Source of the DNA: Accumulibacter jenkinsii
GTDB taxonomy: Bacteria; Pseudomonadota; Gammaproteobacteria; Burkholderiales; Rhodocyclaceae
DNA: 64,000 nucleotides
NCBI GenBank assembly: GCA_036625225.1
Contig: JAZKUF010000003.1
Location: 248,001 to 312,000 of the forward strand
Direction of reading: 5' to 3'
Positions 17,133 through 25,720 of this stretch are shown one piece after another; the stretch's first letter is position 1; each line of letters begins with the position of its first letter. A model generated the notes under the pieces. It was not told where the DNA came from, made no database searches, and saw nothing but the letters and a program-made list of their open reading frames with translations. A program made the translations under genes and the position numbers.

Positions 17133-19121
17133 ATGAATTGGTTCAAGAATCAGAAAATCTGGGTGCGATTGGTCGCAACCATCTGGGCGATGCTTGTGCT
17201 CTTGTTGAGTACCATGATCATCTGGACGCATGTCGAGCAAAACGCCAATGCCGAGACGCAGGCGCGAGACTTCGCCAGCAGCGTTCACCAGATGACCCTG
17301 GCTTCCCTTACCAGCATGATGATGACCGGAACGATAGGGGAGCGCGCGCTTTACCTTGATCAGGTCCGCAATGCGGGGAGCATCCAGGCGCTGGAGGTGT
17401 TCCGCAGCGATCAACTCAACAGGCAATTTGGTTCCGGCCCGTCAGATGAAGTCGCCAGGGAAGCCGAGGAACTGCAGGTACTGGCAAGTGGCAAGCCCAT
17501 TTTTCTGCTCAACGCCGACCAGGGCTACCTCAAGGCGATCATTCCGGCGGTGGCGCAAAAAGACTATCTCGGCAAGAACTGCCTGACCTGTCATCAGGTT
17601 CCCGAGGGCACGGTGCTTGGCGCCGTCAGCATGAAAATCTCGCTGGAAAAGACAAACAGTCAGGCTCGGCAGTTCGTTTCGATGTTTGCCGGTCTGGCGC
17701 TGCTGCTCAGCATCCCGTTCCTGCTCGTCGTCTTCCTGTTCATCCGGCGCTCGGTCACGCAACCGCTGGCAAACGCTGTAGCGGTCGCCGAGCTTGTCGC
17801 CGAAGGACGACTCGATAACGATATCCGCATTACGTCGCACGATGAAACCGGCGCGCTCTTGTCTGCGCTGACCAAAATGCAGGACAAACTGCACGCGGTG
17901 CTCAAGGAGGTTGATGACTGCGGGCGCAACATGGGGCAATCGGCTTTCCAGGTGGCCGCCATCTCGAACGAGATTTCGGCCATGAGCAAACAACAGGACG
18001 GCCGGGCAGGGGAAGTCACAAGCGCCATGCAGCAGGTGCACCAGATTTCTTCCGAGGTGCAGCAAAAAGCCATCGACGCCTCGGGGCGATCGGATCAGGT
18101 TGAGAAACTGGCCCGAGAAGGGATCACAAACGTCCAGCAGAATATCGGTTCCATGGAAGAAACCACGCATCAGGTCAACCGCGCATCGCTTGAAGTTCAG
18201 GAACTGGAAAAATTTGCCCAGTTGATCCACAACATTGTCAATGTGATCAAGGAAATCGCCGCGCAGACGAACCTGTTGGCGCTGAATGCCGCAATCGAGG
18301 CGGCGCGCGCGGGAGAAGCGGGCCGTGGCTTTGCCGTTGTTGCCGATGAAGTGAGGAAACTTGCCGAGCGCACCACGGGATCGGCTTCAGAAGTTAACGA
18401 GATCGTCGGACAATTCTCCGGCCGTTTGCAACAGGTGGTGGCAAGCATGAACGTCGTCGTCCGGACGGTGACTGTCACTCAGGAAGAGGCGCGGAAAACT
18501 GCCATGACCATGGAAGGGATCGCAATCACCGCGGTGGATACGGCAAAAGCCAACCAGCGAATTTCCAGCGTGAGCCAAGAGCAGGTAGAACAATTCGGGA
18601 TGCTCCAGCAAACGCTTGAAACGCTGTTTTCCGTATTGCGGGAGAGTGGCGGAAAAGTCAAGACGACGGCGGCAATCGGCGAAGACTTGCGCGCCATTAC
18701 CGGCAGGCTCAACGACATCATGTCCGGCTTCACCTTCACCGGTGGGCTTGAAATCGAGGCCGCCACGCATGAGAGGCGGCGTGCGCCACGGGCAAGCAAC
18801 AGCCTGCGTGTCAGGTTTACTCAGGACGGCACAACGTTCGAAGCCGTGGCTGGCGACTTTTCCCTGAAAGGGTTACGCCTCAGGCTCACCCATCCCGTAC
18901 GTGAACGCGAGCCACTGGACCTTGCCTTGTATCTGCCCAATGACGACCTCGGTCAATATGCAAAGCAAGAACCTTTGCGCATTGACGGGCGCGTCGCCTG
19001 GCAAAGGAAAGAGGGGGAAAATTACCAGTGCGGCGTGGAATTCCGGAACGTCGACGAGACGACGGTCCAGTTAATGAAAAAATGCTTCGAGTTCTACAAC
19101 AAGAACCACGAGTTCGTATAA
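17133..19121 (+). CDS. Membrane chemoreceptor with c-type haem motif and C-terminal PilZ domain
   Basis: A 662-residue methyl-accepting chemotaxis protein. TM1 is near residues 10-30 and TM2 near 183-205. The periplasmic domain between them contains NCLTCH (about 149-154), a CxxCH c-type haem attachment motif, followed by GAVSMKISL, typical of haem-binding sensor domains that read redox state or gas ligands. A HAMP segment follows TM2. The signalling tip EIAAQTNLLALNAAIEAARAG is near residue 374. The last 115 residues form a PilZ domain: the RxxxR motif lies in ERRRAPR, followed by DFSLKGLRL (D/NxSxxG), which binds c-di-GMP. This joins chemotaxis input to c-di-GMP. It stands alone, without che genes next to it. 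Confidence 0.88.
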   Translation: MNWFKNQKIWVRLVATIWAMLVLLLSTMIIWTHVEQNANAETQARDFASSVHQMTLASLTSMMMTGTIGERALYLDQVRNAGSIQALEVFRSDQLNRQFGSGPSDEVAREAEELQVLASGKPIFLLNADQGYLKAIIPAVAQKDYLGKNCLTCHQVPEGTVLGAVSMKISLEKTNSQARQFVSMFAGLALLLSIPFLLVVFLFIRRSVTQPLANAVAVAELVAEGRLDNDIRITSHDETGALLSALTKMQDKLHAVLKEVDDCGRNMGQSAFQVAAISNEISAMSKQQDGRAGEVTSAMQQVHQISSEVQQKAIDASGRSDQVEKLAREGITNVQQNIGSMEETTHQVNRASLEVQELEKFAQLIHNIVNVIKEIAAQTNLLALNAAIEAARAGEAGRGFAVVADEVRKLAERTTGSASEVNEIVGQFSGRLQQVVASMNVVVRTVTVTQEEARKTAMTMEGIAITAVDTAKANQRISSVSQEQVEQFGMLQQTLETLFSVLRESGGKVKTTAAIGEDLRAITGRLNDIMSGFTFTGGLEIEAATHERRRAPRASNSLRVRFTQDGTTFEAVAGDFSLKGLRLRLTHPVREREPLDLALYLPNDDLGQYAKQEPLRIDGRVAWQRKEGENYQCGVEFRNVDETTVQLMKKCFEFYNKNHEFV

Positions 19122-19202
19122 CACCGGAGACGTGGGCCTGCTGCTTACCGGACGACTATCCGGGCCACTGCCGCTGCGGCAACGCCTGGCCCACCACCCA
19201 CT

Positions 19203-19925
19203 TCAGATCAGGTGTATGCCAAGACGCAACGCCAGGTCGACGAATGGCTCCCGCTGAGGCGGACTCGCCAGTGGCGTTTCGAGCAGCACGCGTCGGATCG
19301 GCGATCCCTGGAAGCGTTGCTGGAACAGCATCAGACAGCGTGCCGAGTCGTCTCTCCTGGAGCCCCAGACGATGCCTTGGGCGCTTGGGTGCTGATCGAA
19401 CGCGGTCTGCGCCCAGGCACGGGTTTGCGGGTAGCAGGCCGTTTCACTGTCGATCAATGGAGCGCGGGTGAGATGCAGCTTCGGCAGGAAGGGTGTGTGG
19501 AACGACACGCACTGGATCGTATCGGCCAGTTTCAATGCGGCGATGCGGTAGTGCGCCAGCTCGTCGAGGGCGAAGACACCAGGCGGATCGAGCGGTACAT
19601 CGTGCAGTACGGATTCGAGGCAGGCAGCGCGTTCGCTGGTGGCTGCGTATCAGGTGCCGACGGCGCCGCCGTCGGGTAGCTTGAGCGGCTCGAATCGCGT
19701 ATCGCCCCAGCCCAGCGAAAAACTCTCCGCGGTATTGGAAGGGTTTCCGGTGCAGAAGACGTGGTAGCACACTGGCGCTTGCCGGTGAGTGAGGGTCTCC
19801 AGGGTGAAGTTCTCGGACGATCCCGGGGCCGGCAGGCTGCATTCATGCCGACGCTCGACCAGCCCGGACAGCGCAGTTCGGCGATCAACGCCTTTCAGAT
19901 CGCGACGACGGCGGTTTGATGCCTG
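19203..19925 (-). pseudogene. RES-domain toxin-like gene with in-frame stop
   Basis: Translated on the minus strand this resembles the RES family, which includes NAD-degrading toxins of Xre/MbcA-RES systems. Seen are CYHVFCTGNPSN, SLGWGDTRFEPL, then after an in-frame TGA (19650-19652) YAATSERAACLESVLHDVP, and near the end RAWAQTAFDQHP and GIVWGSRRDDSARCLMLF. The TGA sits where the family usually has a Leu before YAA, so one base change would repair it. No good start codon was found at the upstream end and no antitoxin gene is adjacent, which also points to decay. The open part after the stop is 19203-19535. Confidence 0.65.
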
Positions 19926-19946
19926 ACGCCGGCGCTTCTCCCGGCC

Positions 19947-20921
19947 TCAGAAACCGTAGGGCTGGTAGACCCACTCCCTGACCACCTGCACGTCGCGGTC
20001 GGGCAGATAGTGGAAGCCGGCATCGACATCATCGATGACGGCCGAAGCCAGGGCGTGCGGGGCGCTGCGGATGGTCAGCATGTGAAAGAACCAGGCCATC
20101 GGGTAACCGACGGCCTTGTCGTAGCGGAGCATCGCCTGGTGCAGCGCCAGGCCCTGCATGCCGAAAGTGGCGGCGAACTTCGGGGCGGCGCCGTTCAGTG
20201 CGGCGACCGGCGTCGCATGCAGGACGGGCTGGCGGTAGCGGTCGAGATGCTCGCGCACGGCAATCACCCAGTGGTTGGAGAACTGCGTCGCGGTCGCGGC
20301 GCTGCTCGCTTCCCAGGCCTCGACGAAGCGGTGAATCGGCTGCGCTTCGGGCTTCTGCAGGCGCATGCGCGCGAGGAAGGCGGCCACCGGCGTCAATCGG
20401 CGCAGGCGCAGGAAGGGCGCGCCGAGCGGCTCGGCGCCGGCACAGCAGGTCGGGTCGGCGCCGCGCGGATCGATCAGCTCCTCGATGCCGGACGGCAGGT
20501 TCTCGGTCGCGAAGAGCGGATGGCAGACGACTTCCTGCAATTCCTCGATCTCGATCTGGACGAAATCGGTTGCGCCGGCGCCGGTGGCGGCGACGAAATA
20601 ATGCGTGCGGCCGTTGAGGCGGGTGGCGCGCAGGCCCCGTTCGGCATAGTCGTCGCAGAGCGCACCCATGTCGTCGTCGTGCGCGGCGAGCTCGTGCTCG
20701 GCCCAGGTCTCGAGGTGGTCCGAGAGATGCGCGTTGCCGGCGTCCACGACGCCACCGAGGCGATACCAGCCGCCGCGCGAGAGGACTTCGCGGAAGGTGA
20801 GTTCGGGCGCCAGCGCCGCGAGCTCCCGGGCCATCACCGCCGGTCCGGCGGTGGCAGGAATTCGTACGCACAGCTCGGCGACCCGCTGCGACAGTTGCTG
20901 CCAGTGTGAAACGCTATCCAT
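19947..20921 (-). CDS. Conserved nif-cluster protein of unknown function
   Basis: A 324-residue soluble protein starting MDSVSHWQQLSQRV. Its frame continues far upstream, but the ATG at 20921 is chosen because it follows a 59-base gap after the previous gene and gives a normal N-terminus. I do not recognise a catalytic motif. Notable segments are DPTCCAGAEPLGAPFLRLRR with a Cys pair, and a conserved-looking C-terminus rich in aromatic residues (HYLPDRDVQVVREWVYQPYG). It is the last gene of the nifHDK transcription unit, so a role in nitrogenase maturation or protection is inferred from position only. It may match one of the open reading frames downstream of nifY in Azotobacter. Confidence 0.6.
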   Translation of the reverse strand: MDSVSHWQQLSQRVAELCVRIPATAGPAVMARELAALAPELTFREVLSRGGWYRLGGVVDAGNAHLSDHLETWAEHELAAHDDDMGALCDDYAERGLRATRLNGRTHYFVAATGAGATDFVQIEIEELQEVVCHPLFATENLPSGIEELIDPRGADPTCCAGAEPLGAPFLRLRRLTPVAAFLARMRLQKPEAQPIHRFVEAWEASSAATATQFSNHWVIAVREHLDRYRQPVLHATPVAALNGAAPKFAATFGMQGLALHQAMLRYDKAVGYPMAWFFHMLTIRSAPHALASAVIDDVDAGFHYLPDRDVQVVREWVYQPYGF

Positions 20922-20980
20922 TGCTTGTTCTCCGGCCTCGAAAGGGCCATTCCGGTGTCGTGCAGGCGGTGAATCGCGCT

Positions 20981-21265
20981 TCAGTCCACATCCTCGGTCA
21001 GTCGGCCGACGACCAGTCCACTCGCCGCCCCGGCGTCGCCGGTGAGTGTCACGCAGTGCTCGCTGGCGTCGAGATAATACAGATTGCAGCGCACATTGGC
21101 GAAGACCGGCGACACCCGGGGGGGCACGTCGTCGTCGTTGCAGACGACCACCCGCAAGCCGGCGAAGTGTTCCCGCAGGGCGCGCTGCAGATCGCCGTCG
21201 GAGAGACTGGCAGGGGTGCCGGCGACGACTTCGGCGACGCGGGCGACGAGCTCTGGATTGATCAT
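20981..21265 (-). CDS. Small nif-cluster protein (DUF6129-like), unknown function
   Basis: A 94-residue protein starting MINPELVARVAEVVAG. Its ATG overlaps the stop of the nafY-like gene (ATGA), so the two are probably translated together. The core VVVCNDDDVPPRVSPVFANV and the single Cys-containing NLYYLDASEHCVTL suggest a small alpha/beta fold. It has no metal-binding or catalytic motif I can name. The DUF6129 suggestion is from memory of nif-linked small proteins and is weak. Confidence 0.6.
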   Translation of the reverse strand: MINPELVARVAEVVAGTPASLSDGDLQRALREHFAGLRVVVCNDDDVPPRVSPVFANVRCNLYYLDASEHCVTLTGDAGAASGLVVGRLTEDVD

Positions 21266-21987
21266 GCGTCCTCGGCGCTGAGGTCGGCGGCAAAGCGGGC
21301 GAGCGAGCCCGCTTCGACGCCCATGATGCGGGCCAGCCAGGGGGGCGGATGGCGCAAGGCCTGCTGCAGCTGGACGAGCGTCTGCGCGGCATCGATTCCC
21401 GAGTTTTCGCGGCTGGCGACCTTGACCGGATGGACGCCGGCGCGCACCACCTTGGCCGTCGCCGGGCCACCGATCGACTGCACATAGACGATCTGGCAGT
21501 CACTGATCAGCGCCGCGCGCGCGACGTTGCGATCTTCGGCGTGGTCGGCGGCGAGCGTCGGCCGCACGGCGATCAGCCGCACTTCGTCGGGCGACACCTG
21601 GTAGACCAGGAAGCGCTCGCACGAGCCGTAATGACCATCGAGCAGCTGCTCGCGGTTCGAGGCGCAGGCGACGCGGATCGACCCCGGCATGTCGCCTTCG
21701 ACGTAACTCGCGAGCGGCGGCAGTTCGCTGTGCACGACGCCTTCGCCCCACAGCAGGCGTACCGCCTGCTTGAGGTTGTCGCGCGGGACATCGGTTTCGA
21801 CCACGTCGTCGCCCTGCAGCAGGAACTGCAGGTCGGCCACCGTGACGGTCGCGAGCTTGGCTTCGGTCAGCGGCAGATCGAGTCGCTCGACCAGCGCCGA
21901 GACCAGTTCCCTGGCCGACAGGTTGCCGAGTTCGCGGGCGGCGAGCCCGACGCGTAAAGCCGCTTCACGGGTAATCGACTGCGCCAT
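21262..21987 (-). CDS. nafY: NafY/NifY-like nitrogenase cofactor-binding protein
   Basis: A 241-residue protein with the two-domain layout of NafY: an N-terminal helical domain (about residues 1-95) and a C-terminal NifX/NifY/NifB-type dinitrogenase cofactor domain. The C-terminal part shows SIRVACASNREQLLDGHYGS near its start, and LISDCQIVYVQSIGGPATAKVVRAGVHPVKV, typical of the cofactor-binding fold. NafY binds FeMo-co and apo-dinitrogenase and helps insert the cofactor. GGAGG lies 6 bases before the ATG. nifY is an equally common name for this position after nifHDKT. Confidence 0.8.
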   Translation of the reverse strand: MAQSITREAALRVGLAARELGNLSARELVSALVERLDLPLTEAKLATVTVADLQFLLQGDDVVETDVPRDNLKQAVRLLWGEGVVHSELPPLASYVEGDMPGSIRVACASNREQLLDGHYGSCERFLVYQVSPDEVRLIAVRPTLAADHAEDRNVARAALISDCQIVYVQSIGGPATAKVVRAGVHPVKVASRENSGIDAAQTLVQLQQALRHPPPWLARIMGVEAGSLARFAADLSAEDA

Positions 21988-22005
21988 CAGATCCTCCCCG
22001 GCGAA

Positions 22006-22203
22006 TCAGAGGTAAACGATGCAGGACTCGCCTGCCGGGCAGGCGTCGAGGCACTGCGGCGAATCGAACTCGCCGTCGCACTCGGTGCAGGTGTCAACAT
22101 TGATCTTGTAGATGCCGGCCTTGCTGGTGATCGAGTTGGTCGGGCAGACCGGTTTGCAGTCGCCGCAAGAGGTGCACTCGGCCTGGTTGATTTTCATTGC
22201 CAT
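22006..22203 (-). CDS. 2[4Fe-4S] ferredoxin of the nif cluster
   Basis: A 65-residue ferredoxin starting MAMKINQAECTSCGDCKPVC. The first cluster motif is CTSCGDCKPVCP. The second is CTECDGEFDSPQCLDACP, with the insertion between the second and third Cys that is typical of nif-associated FdxN and chromatium-type ferredoxins. It is likely to donate electrons to NifH or to cofactor-assembly enzymes. It lies between nifT and nafY. Confidence 0.9.
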   Translation of the reverse strand: MAMKINQAECTSCGDCKPVCPTNSITSKAGIYKINVDTCTECDGEFDSPQCLDACPAGESCIVYL

Positions 22204-22224
22204 ACGATTTTCTCCGTGGAGGAA

Positions 22225-22449
22225 TTATTCGGCCGCGTCCAGTCGCCTGGCGCGCAGGGAAATCGGGAAGCGAGCAGGCAGCGCCTGCGGTTCAATGTAA
22301 TAAACGCCGCCGTTGTTGAGCCGGATCTCGCCGCCCCATTTGTCGTCGCTGTCGAACTCCATCGAGACGATGGCGTCCTCGAGATCGCGCTTCGGCAGAT
22401 AGAACGAGTAGGCGCCGACCGCCGTCTTGCGGACCATGATGTTGGCCAT
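22225..22449 (-). CDS. nifT: Nitrogen fixation protein NifT/FixU
   Basis: A 74-residue protein starting MANIMVRKTAVGAYSFYLPK. The family signature includes FDSDDKWGGEIRLNNGGVYY. It is found directly after nifK in many diazotrophs; its exact role is unclear and deletion often has little effect. AAGGGAAG lies before the ATG. Length is normal (about 70). Confidence 0.92.
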   Translation of the reverse strand: MANIMVRKTAVGAYSFYLPKRDLEDAIVSMEFDSDDKWGGEIRLNNGGVYYIEPQALPARFPISLRARRLDAAE

Positions 22450-22512
22450 GACACTTCCCTTTGTCGTGGGCGGCGACGCTTTTCGCGTCGCCGCCGGGTC
22501 AACCGACGCGCT

Positions 22513-24081
22513 TTAGCGTACGAGGTCGAAGTTGTAGTCCGTGGTGCCCATGCCCATGGTTTCTTCATCGAGACGTTCGAGCACGGCATTGACCAGGGTG
22601 GTGACGACCTGCATCGCCCCCTCGTAACCGAACGTCGTCTGCCTATGCAGGTGATGACGGTCGAAGAGCGGAAAGCCGATGCGGATCAGCGGCACTTCGA
22701 AGGCCTTGCCCTTGTGCAGGGTGTCGCGCTGGATGAACTTGCCGTAGCTGTTGCCGATCAGGAAATCCGGCTTGTCGGTGAAGCACAGCGAACGCAGATG
22801 CCAGAGGTCGAGGCCGGTGTAAGCCTTGGCGCTGGCACCGAACGGGCTTTCGGCGAGCATCTTCTCCATCGATTTCAGCCAGCGTTTGGTGCCGTTGTGG
22901 CTGACCACGTGCGTCGGTTCGGCGCCGCATTCGAAGAGGATCTTGACCATTCCCAGGACAAAGTCCGGATCGCCGTAAAGGGCGAACTTCTTGCCGTGCA
23001 GCCAGGCATGCGAATCGGACATCATGTCGACCAGGCGGCCGCGTTCCCTGGCCAGGGATTCGGGAATCGGTTTGCCGGTCAGTTCGGAAACCTTCATCAG
23101 GAATTCGTCGGTCCAGTCCACCCCCATCGGGATGTTGAGCTTCGGCACCTCGTGGTTCCAGGTGTTCTCGATCAGCTTTTTCGTCTTGTCGAGCTGGTAA
23201 GGCTGCAGCAGGATGGTACTGATCGCGTTCGGCGCGTCCTTGATCTCGGCCTGCGTGGTGCCGCCGGCGTACATCCGGAACTCGCCGTCGGCCGGCGTGT
23301 CGAGCACTTCGGTGGGGTCCGAGAGCAGCGTCGCGTCGACCTCCATCTCGGCCATCATCCGCTTGATGACCCGGAAGTTGCCCAGGTAGGTTTCGAAACC
23401 GGGAACGAAGTTGAGCTTGCCGTTCTTGCCTGGCGTCTTGTCGGCCATGAAGTTCAGCGTGAACGAGCGCATGATGCCCTCGAACATGTTGTCCCAGCCG
23501 GTGACGTGCGAGCCGACGAACGACGGCGTATGCGCGAAAGGCACGGGAAAATCGTCCGGCACGAAACCTTCCTTCTTGGCGTTGTTGATGAAGGCGTTGA
23601 GGTCGTCACCGATCACCTCGGCCATGCAGGTGGTCGATACCGCGATCATCTCCGGCTTGTAGATCGCCCGGGCGTTCTCGAGGCCGTCGAACATGTTCTT
23701 CTGGCCACCGAACACCGCCGCATCTTCGGTCATCGAATCGGAGACACAGCAGATCGGCTCCTTGAAGTGGCGGTTGAAGTAGGTGCGGAAGTAGGACACG
23801 CAGCCCTGTGACCCGTGCACGTAGGGCAGCGTCTTCTCGAAACCGAGGGCGCAGAGAACGGCGCCGAGCGGCTGGCAGGCCTTGCCCGGATCGACGGTCA
23901 GCGCCTGGCGCTGGAAGTTGAGATCCTGGTATTCCTTGGTGGTCGTCCAGAGAAAGACTTCCTGCACCTTTTCGGGCGAGTGACGCTCTTCGAACAGATC
24001 CTGCTTGTTTTTCAAGGACGTCTGGTAGTCGGCGTCGCCAAACAGCGGGTAACAGGGCTTGATGTCATCTACGGCTTGCAT
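22513..24081 (-). CDS. nifK: Nitrogenase MoFe protein beta chain
   Basis: 522 residues, normal for NifK. P-cluster ligands lie in DPGKACQPLGAVLC, HGSQGCVSYFR and VSTTCMAEVIGDD, the last with the conserved region around Ser-188. The ATG at 24081 (MQAVDDIKPCYPLF) is preferred over a start 8 codons upstream because AGGAGAAGAAG lies directly before it. It forms the alpha2-beta2 tetramer with NifD, where the P-cluster passes electrons from NifH to FeMo-co. It lies 63 bases after nifD. Confidence 0.97.
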   Translation of the reverse strand: MQAVDDIKPCYPLFGDADYQTSLKNKQDLFEERHSPEKVQEVFLWTTTKEYQDLNFQRQALTVDPGKACQPLGAVLCALGFEKTLPYVHGSQGCVSYFRTYFNRHFKEPICCVSDSMTEDAAVFGGQKNMFDGLENARAIYKPEMIAVSTTCMAEVIGDDLNAFINNAKKEGFVPDDFPVPFAHTPSFVGSHVTGWDNMFEGIMRSFTLNFMADKTPGKNGKLNFVPGFETYLGNFRVIKRMMAEMEVDATLLSDPTEVLDTPADGEFRMYAGGTTQAEIKDAPNAISTILLQPYQLDKTKKLIENTWNHEVPKLNIPMGVDWTDEFLMKVSELTGKPIPESLARERGRLVDMMSDSHAWLHGKKFALYGDPDFVLGMVKILFECGAEPTHVVSHNGTKRWLKSMEKMLAESPFGASAKAYTGLDLWHLRSLCFTDKPDFLIGNSYGKFIQRDTLHKGKAFEVPLIRIGFPLFDRHHLHRQTTFGYEGAMQVVTTLVNAVLERLDEETMGMGTTDYNFDLVR

Positions 24082-24144
24082 CTTCTTCTCCTTTGCCCGC
24101 GCCACCCATTTGTGGACACGGGCACAAGTTGAGGGAAATTTCTC

Positions 24145-25638
24145 TCAGGCGACCTTCTTCAGTTCGCCCGCTTCGGTCGACTCGACGGCCTCCGGCAGCT
24201 TCTTCCACGGCGGCGTCTGCTTGCTCCAGCAGGGGTTGGCGATGGCCATGTCCATGTCACGGGCGAAGATGGCAAAACCATCGTAGCCATGGTACGGACC
24301 GGAGTAGTCCCAGGAGTGCATCTGGCGCAGCGGGATGCCCATCTTCTGGAAGACGTACTTCTCCTTGATGCCGGAACCGACCAGGTCGGGCTTCATCCGC
24401 TTGACGAACTCCTCGAGCTCGAAGCCGGTGGCGTCGTCATAGAGCAGGGTCGCGTTGCCCATTTCCTTCATCGTGCGGTCGTAGTCGTCGTTGTGCGCGA
24501 ACTCGTAGCCGGTGCCGATGACCTCCATGCCGAGATCTTCGTAAGCCCCGATGACGTGCCGCGGGCGCAGACCGCCGACGTAGAGCATGACCGTCTTGCC
24601 CTGCAGGCGCGGCTTGTACTTGGCGATCACTGCTTCCATCATCGGCTGGTACCTGGCGATCACCCGCTCGGCGCCTTCCTTGATGTGGTCGTCGAAATGA
24701 GCGGCGATCGCCCGCAGCGACTCGGCAATCTTGGTCGGCCCGAAGAAGTTGTACTCCAGCCACGGGATGCCGTACTTCTCTTCCATGTGACGGCTGATGT
24801 AGTTCATCGAGCGGTAGCAGTGGAGCAGGTTGAGCTTGACCTTGGGGGTCTTTTCGATCTCGGCCAGGGTGCCGTCGCCGGACCACTGCGACACCACCCG
24901 CAACCCCATTTCCTCGATCAGGATGCGCGAGGCCCAGGCGTCGCCGCCGATGTTGTAGTCGCCGATGATCGAGACGTCGTAGGGCGTCGCTTCGAAGTTC
25001 TGGCCATCGCGCTTGTCGAGCACCCAGTCGCGGATCGAGTCATTGGCGATGTGGTGGCCGAGCGACTGCGAAACGCCGCGGAAACCTTCGCAGCGAACCG
25101 GGACGATCGGCTTGTTCATTTCCTTGCCGGACTTCTTGGCGACCGCTTCGATGTCGTCGCCGATCAGCCCGATCGGGCACTCGGACTGCACCGAGATGCC
25201 CTTGTGCAGCGGAAACAGTTGCTCGATTTCGGCCAGCAGCTTGGCCAGCTTCTTGTCGCCGCCGAAGACGATGTCCTTCTCCTGGAAGTCCGAGGTGAAG
25301 TTCATGGTGCCGAAGGTGTCGACGCCGGTGGTGCCGACGTAGTAGTTGCGGCGGCCGGCGCGCGAGTACTGGCCGCAGCCGATGGGGCCGTGCGAGACGT
25401 GGATCATGTCCTTGATCGGGCCCCAGACGACGCCCTTGGAACCGGCGTAGGCGCAGCCGCGGACGGTCATCACGCCGGGCAGCGACTTGCGGTTCGAGGT
25501 GATGCACTTCTTCGATTGTTCAAGCGCCGGGTCATTGACCGCGAGGTGCTTGACGCGGTCCTTCCTGGCCTTGTCGGGATAGACCTCGAGGACTTCCTGG
25601 ATCAGGGCCTCGGTTTGTTCACGGGTCAGTTCAGACAT
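24145..25638 (-). CDS. nifD: Nitrogenase MoFe protein alpha chain
   Basis: 497 residues. P-cluster Cys residues lie in TVRGCAYAGSKG and HGPIGCGQYSRAG, and SECPIGLIGDDIE holds the third. The FeMo-co Cys ligand is in LNLLHCYRSMNYI and the homocitrate/FeMo-co His in QMHSWDYSGPYHGYDG. The segment VWGPIKDMIHVSHG marks it as Mo-type rather than VnfD or AnfD. ATG at 25638 with AGAAGGAG upstream. The active site reduces N2 to ammonia. Confidence 0.97.
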   Translation of the reverse strand: MSELTREQTEALIQEVLEVYPDKARKDRVKHLAVNDPALEQSKKCITSNRKSLPGVMTVRGCAYAGSKGVVWGPIKDMIHVSHGPIGCGQYSRAGRRNYYVGTTGVDTFGTMNFTSDFQEKDIVFGGDKKLAKLLAEIEQLFPLHKGISVQSECPIGLIGDDIEAVAKKSGKEMNKPIVPVRCEGFRGVSQSLGHHIANDSIRDWVLDKRDGQNFEATPYDVSIIGDYNIGGDAWASRILIEEMGLRVVSQWSGDGTLAEIEKTPKVKLNLLHCYRSMNYISRHMEEKYGIPWLEYNFFGPTKIAESLRAIAAHFDDHIKEGAERVIARYQPMMEAVIAKYKPRLQGKTVMLYVGGLRPRHVIGAYEDLGMEVIGTGYEFAHNDDYDRTMKEMGNATLLYDDATGFELEEFVKRMKPDLVGSGIKEKYVFQKMGIPLRQMHSWDYSGPYHGYDGFAIFARDMDMAIANPCWSKQTPPWKKLPEAVESTEAGELKKVA

Positions 25639-25720
25639 CCTGTTTTCTCCTTCTGGGGTGTCGGCGCTCATGCGCGCACGGCACCCGCGGGTTGAGACGG
25701 TGCTACGCAGTGACCGTGCT

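Noticed and set aside
22216..25695. Long plus-strand open frames opposite nifT, nifK and nifD
   Set aside because: Shadows of the nitrogenase genes, which carry all expected cluster ligands.
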